Of a stretch of DNA of 64,000 nucleotides, positions 59,336-64,000 are shown in pieces (positions within the stretch are counted from its first letter, which is position 1; every line of letters starts with the position of its first letter). The translations under genes were made by a program, and so were the position numbers. The stretch is from contig JAIUOO010000014.1 of NCBI GenBank assembly GCA_020161695.1, forward strand, positions 62,001 to 126,000, in the 5' to 3' direction. Under the pieces are notes generated by a model. That model did not search any database. It worked only from the letters and a program-made list of their open reading frames with translations, and had not been told where the DNA came from. This DNA comes from Pseudomonadota bacterium (GTDB taxonomy: Bacteria > Pseudomonadota > Alphaproteobacteria > Rhizobiales > Phreatobacteraceae).

Positions 59336-60166
59336 TCAACGCGCGCCGGGCGCCGGGAACAGCGCGTCGGTGCGCCCGCCGACCCGGTAGGCCAGAAGGC
59401 CGAGCCATTCGCGCGCCATCTTGTCGACGAGGTCGAGGCCCCTGCCCGCCGGCAGGACCGGCCGCCAGAGTTCTCGGTCGGTGTTGCGCGTCTCGAAGTC
59501 GGTGGGATAGGCGATGACCTCCCAGCCGGCGCGGCGGAAGATGCCGACCGAGCGCGGCATGTGCCAGGCCGAGGTGACGAGCACCCAGCGCTCCCCCGGC
59601 TTCGGCTGCACCAGTCCCCGTGTCAGCGTCGCGTTCTCGAACGTGTTGCGGCTCTGCCGCTCTATGGTGACGCGTTCCGGCGCGATGCCGAGTTCGCCAA
59701 AGAGTTTCGCCGCCGATTGCGCCTCGTCGGCCGCGTCGTCACGCAGGAGCGCTGCCGAGCCGCCGGTGAAGACCAGCCGCGCCTGCGGGTAGCGGCGGGC
59801 GAGCGCCACCGCTTCGGTCATTCGGCCGGGAGCCGCGCCCATCGTCACCTGCCCGCCCCGCGCGGCGGTGGTGAGCTGGTCGATGGAGCCGCCGAGCACG
59901 AGGATGCCGGTCGGCGACTGCATCTCCTGTGGCTGGACGGGAAAGCGGTTCTCCAGCGGCCGTGCGAGCCAGATGCCGACTGGCGCAAAGCCGCAGACGG
60001 CGAGGCCGAGGGCGGCGAGCACGACGAGGCGCCGCCCGCCCCGGCTCCAGCGGGTGAACAGCAGCAGGCTGCCGAGCACCACCATGCCGATCAGCACGTT
60101 GGACGGGGCGGCAAACCACCAGACGATCTTCGAGAGGTAGAAGAACAGGTTGCTGAGAATGCTCAC
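59336..60166 (-). CDS. YdcF/ElyC-family (DUF218) membrane protein
   Basis: A 276-aa protein with two N-terminal TM helices (about 5-40 and 45-65) and a DUF218 domain. The domain starts GILVLGGSIDQ (near 89-98), with TEAVALARRYPQARLVFTGGSAALL, ERQSRNTFENA and VLVTSAWHMPRSVGIFRRAGWEVIAYPTDF (split by family gaps). ElyC and SanA relatives take part in envelope integrity and lipid carrier handling. Role here unknown. Start ATG 60166. Confidence 0.88.
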   Translation of the reverse strand: MSILSNLFFYLSKIVWWFAAPSNVLIGMVVLGSLLLFTRWSRGGRRLVVLAALGLAVCGFAPVGIWLARPLENRFPVQPQEMQSPTGILVLGGSIDQLTTAARGGQVTMGAAPGRMTEAVALARRYPQARLVFTGGSAALLRDDAADEAQSAAKLFGELGIAPERVTIERQSRNTFENATLTRGLVQPKPGERWVLVTSAWHMPRSVGIFRRAGWEVIAYPTDFETRNTDRELWRPVLPAGRGLDLVDKMAREWLGLLAYRVGGRTDALFPAPGAR

Positions 60167-60261
60167 GATGCGGATTGCCTGCGCTGCGGGTGCCGTCGCC
60201 CCGCGCCTGACTGGACGATGTCCGTTTCAGCCGCGTGACGCCAGCGCCCCCGCCCCTCGCC

Positions 60262-61434
<1,173 letters not shown>

Positions 61435-61531
61435 GGCATTCTCCCGGAGCCTTATGATCAGCGTTATAGAAGCGCCGCCCGGACCTGTCATGATCGCCCG
61501 ATCGGCGAGGGCCGCGCCGGACGAGGCCAGC

Positions 61532-62005
61532 ATGAGCGACACACCCGACGACCGCCCGAACCGGCTGCCGCTGCCGCCCATGATCTATGTCGGCAGCCTT
61601 CTCGGCGCCTGGCTCTTGGCCGAATACGCGCCGATCCCGATCGATCTGCCGCGCGAACTCCTGCGCATCAAGGGCGCGGTGATGATCGGCCTCGGGCTGA
61701 TGCTGATGGTCTGGTCGTCGTCGACCCTGTCGCGCGCCGGAACGACCGTCCTGCCCAACCGCGCCAGCACGGCGCTGGTGACGACAGGGCCGTTCGGCTT
61801 CTCGCGCAACCCCATCTACATCGGCAACACGCTGGTTCTCGCCGGCTTCGGCGGCATTGCCGGCTCGCCGTGGTACTGGCTCGCGGCCGCCATCGCCCTG
61901 CTGCTGGTCGACCGGCTGGCCGTGCGCCCCGAGGAACAGCACCTTGCCGCGCGTTTTCCTGCCGAATGGGCCGCCTATGCGGCCCGCGTCCGGCGCTGGC
62001 TGTGA
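61532..62005 (+). CDS. Isoprenylcysteine methyltransferase-like membrane protein
   Basis: A 157-aa protein with about four TM helices: about 18-38, 48-66 ([19 protein letters not shown]), 100-118 and 122-135. Motif [20 protein letters not shown], then [25 protein letters not shown], is the isoprenylcysteine carboxyl methyltransferase/PEMT-like family. Substrate unknown in bacteria (lipids or small thiols). ATG 61532. Divergent from ivd (97 nt). Confidence 0.87.
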   Translation: MSDTPDDRPNRLPLPPMIYVGSLLGAWLLAEYAPIPIDLPRELLRIKGAVMIGLGLMLMVWSSSTLSRAGTTVLPNRASTALVTTGPFGFSRNPIYIGNTLVLAGFGGIAGSPWYWLAAAIALLLVDRLAVRPEEQHLAARFPAEWAAYAARVRRWL

Positions 62006-62044
62006 CGGGGCGTGCGCGAAAAAGGCGATGCCAGATCGGCTCAT

Positions 62045-62078
62045 GCCTCACCTCTCCCCCGGCGGGGAGAGGTGAGGC
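62045..62078. repeat. Perfect REP-like palindrome, 15-bp arms
   Basis: GCCTCACCTCTCCCC (62045-62059), CGGC loop (62060-62063), GGGGAGAGGTGAGGC (62064-62078), without mismatch. Same core as 47496-47661. It sits 40 nt past the methyltransferase stop and could act as a 3'-end stabiliser; no T-run follows. Confidence 0.8.
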
Positions 62079-62134
62079 AACCGCAAGGTGGCGCAGGGTG
62101 TCGCCGCGAAGCGCCCCAAATGAGCGGCTTTGAC

Positions 62135-63127
62135 CTAGAACCTCGGCCGTGCGGCCGGCAGGGGAGCCGTGATCATGGCCGGCGCGTCGGCCGCCGGCAC
62201 GGCCTGAGCCGGAACGCTGGTCGTCGCGGTGGACGCCTGCACCGGCGCCGTGGCGGACGCGGCGAGAACCGTTGCGCCGGCAGCGGGCGCAGCGGCCGGA
62301 ACAGGCGCGGGCGTCGATGCCGCGACCGCCGTGCCGCCGTGGCCGCGATGGCGGAAGCCGGTCTGGGCGATCTGCTGCCACTGGTGGCGCGTGCCCGCGA
62401 AGACGTTGCGGTCCACCGGCGTGTTGATGCCGGCGATGCGGCCGGTCGCGGTGATCTGCCAGAACGCCCAGCGGCGGCCCGGATAGCGCTCGTGCGGAAC
62501 GGTGCGCACCGAGCGCACCCAGAACGGATATTCGGCGAATTCGTTGCCGGCCAGCACCTCGCGATGGAAGGTGATGTCGGCATAGATGATCGGCTTCTTG
62601 CCGTAATGCCGCTCCATGGCGTGCAGGAACTCCCGCATCTTGGAGCGGGCGAGGTCCACCGAGACGCGGCGCGGGCAGGTCGGCGAGTGGAAGTTCCATT
62701 CGACGTCGAGCACCGGCGGCAGCGCGTCCGGCTCGTTCGGCACGTGGCGCTTGAACCAGGCGATCTGGTCGGCCATCGGCCGGCACCAATAGGTGAAGTG
62801 ATAGGCGCCCCGCGGCACGCCGGCCCGGCGCGATGCCTCCCAGTTCTCCTGGAAGCGGCTGTCGACGCGGTCGCCGCCCTCCGTCGCCTTGATGAAGGCG
62901 AAGGAGACGCCAGCCGCCCTCACCTGCTCCCAGTCGATCTGGCCCTGATATTTCGACACGTCGATGCCATGCACGGGATGGGCGTGGTGGCCGGTCGTAT
63001 GGGTCAGGGTCGGGAACGGGTGCTCGCCGCCGACCGGAGCGGCAACCTCGGTCGGCACGCTGCCGCAGGCTGCGAGCGACAGCCCCATCAGGATCACGGT
63101 GGCGAAAGAGATGGAGCGTCGCGTCAT
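62135..63127 (-). CDS. GH25 lysozyme-like lipoprotein
   Basis: A 330-aa exported lipoprotein: MTRRSISFATVILMGLSLAAC, lipobox LAAC, Cys21. GH25 domain (about 52-262): HGIDVSKYQGQIDW, FAFIKATEGGDRVD, GAYHFTYWCRP, and PPVLDVEWN with the D141/E143 catalytic pair. The final segment FWQITATGRIAGINTPVDRNVFAG is GH25-like. The last about 70 residues are Ala/Pro/Val-rich low complexity, probably a linker or wall-spanning stretch. It would cut peptidoglycan glycan strands. ATG 63127 gives a normal signal; 63181 and 63232 are possible longer starts. It follows the RraA gene on the same strand. Confidence 0.9.
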   Translation of the reverse strand: MTRRSISFATVILMGLSLAACGSVPTEVAAPVGGEHPFPTLTHTTGHHAHPVHGIDVSKYQGQIDWEQVRAAGVSFAFIKATEGGDRVDSRFQENWEASRRAGVPRGAYHFTYWCRPMADQIAWFKRHVPNEPDALPPVLDVEWNFHSPTCPRRVSVDLARSKMREFLHAMERHYGKKPIIYADITFHREVLAGNEFAEYPFWVRSVRTVPHERYPGRRWAFWQITATGRIAGINTPVDRNVFAGTRHQWQQIAQTGFRHRGHGGTAVAASTPAPVPAAAPAAGATVLAASATAPVQASTATTSVPAQAVPAADAPAMITAPLPAARPRF

Positions 63128-63182
63128 CGGTGGCGCTTTGGTGGAGAATTGCGGCCGCCGCGTGGCAGCCTCCTGCGGCATG

Positions 63183-63920
63183 TTATGCTTTACGACCCGT
63201 TTCCTTTTCGTAACGAGCCTTGTTTTCCGCATTCGGCGGGTAGAGGCCGGGCAGCGGGATGCCGTTCTCGACCTGCTGCATGAGCCAGGTTTCGAGGTGT
63301 TCCTGCTCGACCGCCGCGTCGACCACCGCTTCGAGCATGTCCTGCGGGATCAGCACCGCGCCGTCGCCGTCCGCGACGATCACGTCGTTCGGGAACACCG
63401 CGACGCCGCCGCAGCCGATCGGCTCCTGCCAGCTGACGAACGTCAGGGCCGCGACCGAGGCCGGCGCCGAGGCGCCCGAGCACCAGACCGGCAGGTTGGT
63501 GCCCTTCACGCCATCGCCGTCGCGCACGACACCGTCGGTGACGAGGCCGGCGACGCCGCGCTTCTTCATGCGCGCGCAGAGGATGTCGCCGAAGACGCCG
63601 GCTTCCTTCGAACCCATGGCATCGATCACCGCGATCACGCCGTCCGGCATGGCCTCGATGGCGGCGCGGGTGGAGATGGGCGAGGCCCAGCTGGCCGGCG
63701 TCGCCAGATCCTCGCGCGCGGGCACGAAGCGCAGCGTGAACGCCCGCCCGACCTGCCGCTTGCCGGTGTGACAGAACGGCGTCGTGCCGGCCATCCAGAC
63801 CTTGCGAAGACCCTTCTTCAGGAGGACCGTCGTGAGCGTCGCGGTGGTGATGCCTTCGAGCTTCGCCTTGATGGCGGGATCGAGCGGCAGGACGGGCACG
63901 TTCGGCAGGGCTTGGGTCAT
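63183..63920 (-). CDS. RraA-family protein (HMG aldolase-like)
   Basis: A 245-aa protein of the RraA/HMG-aldolase fold: PASWASPISTRAAIEAMPDGVIAVIDAMGSKEAGVFGDILCARMKKRGVAGLVTDGVVRD holds the family G-x-x-G-D and RD metal/substrate motifs (read as separate parts). The C-terminal GGVAVFPNDVIVADGDGAVLIP is typical. Substrate unknown: 4-hydroxy-4-methyl-2-oxoglutarate and other alpha-keto acids are known for relatives; RNase E regulation is not implied. ATG 63920 is preferred over 63992. It ends 55 nt before the GH25 start. Confidence 0.88.
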   Translation of the reverse strand: MTQALPNVPVLPLDPAIKAKLEGITTATLTTVLLKKGLRKVWMAGTTPFCHTGKRQVGRAFTLRFVPAREDLATPASWASPISTRAAIEAMPDGVIAVIDAMGSKEAGVFGDILCARMKKRGVAGLVTDGVVRDGDGVKGTNLPVWCSGASAPASVAALTFVSWQEPIGCGGVAVFPNDVIVADGDGAVLIPQDMLEAVVDAAVEQEHLETWLMQQVENGIPLPGLYPPNAENKARYEKETGRKA

Positions 63921-64000
63921 CGGACAGTCTCGGGACGGCGGAAATGCCAAGCCGCACTCATGCCCGAGCGTCACGGCGATGTCGAGTTGCACCGGCGCGG
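63921..64000. other. Window edge, no gene called
   Basis: Contains the leader of the RraA-like gene. The frame continues in-frame to 63992 but its extra 24 residues look like leader DNA. Confidence 0.4.

Overview
The window is high-GC chromosomal DNA with alphaproteobacterial family content: an Aap-type amino-acid transporter, an NDUFS4-type Complex I accessory subunit, DUF1489, DUF3253, FixNOQP/FixGHIS-type cbb3 genes, an FNR with a C-x2-C-x7-C cluster, and GTTC-N7-GTTC LexA signals. The order Hyphomicrobiales (Rhizobiales) fits best. Genus cannot be fixed from sequence alone. No phage, transposase, integrase or CRISPR array was seen. Almost all of it looks like core genome, with one exopolysaccharide locus and two gene-poor stretches.

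Layout. 0-16.5 kb is housekeeping: aapJ/aapQ, metC, a PAP2 phosphatase, a VUT/YhhQ-type transporter, an orphan Bug-type binding protein, tRNA-Arg(UCU), NDUFS4-like, tRNA-Pro(UGG), DUF192, a double cold-shock protein, a sirtuin, gloA plus an aminotransferase, dnaE, lolD and lolC/E. Between dnaE and lolD lies an overlooked 32-codon ORF with a strong RBS, one predicted membrane helix and a perfect LexA box in its promoter. This resembles SOS-induced membrane micropeptides such as Caulobacter SidA. 16.5-28.4 kb is an exopolysaccharide locus: polysaccharide deacetylase, FemAB/CelD-like acetyltransferase, GumC/Wzc-like co-polymerase with a decayed kinase-like tail, Wza-like export lipoprotein, family 4 glycosyltransferase, initiating phosphoglycosyltransferase and an O-antigen-ligase-like polymerase. 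The last gene runs into tRNA-Pro(GGG). The last 75 bp of the deacetylase gene are duplicated 2.4 kb away, bracketing a membrane-protein gene.

28.4-31.3 kb is gene-poor, with an outer-membrane beta-barrel protein and small ORFs. 31.3-34 kb is metNIQ (methionine uptake). 34-46 kb is a compact microaerobic respiration island: an FNR-type regulator, ccoNOQP and ccoGHIS for cbb3 cytochrome oxidase, a divergent oxygen-independent hemN and a TauE/SafE-like protein with a Cys/His metal motif. FNR-type TTGAY-N4-RTCAA boxes sit in front of ccoN/hemN (two), ccoG (one) and, degenerately, fnr itself.

46-64 kb holds leucine degradation genes (methylcrotonyl-CoA carboxylase alpha and beta, isovaleryl-CoA dehydrogenase) interleaved with an amidase, an SDR, an orphan ModA-like protein, a GST, a rhodanese, DUF599, a 660-residue Cys-rich secreted protein with one CxxCH, DUF3253, YdcF-like, an isoprenylcysteine-methyltransferase-like protein, a GH25 lysozyme-like lipoprotein and an RraA-family protein. 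Two families of palindromic REP-like repeats lie in its intergenic gaps.

All functions are read from motifs, order and family memory; no database search was run.
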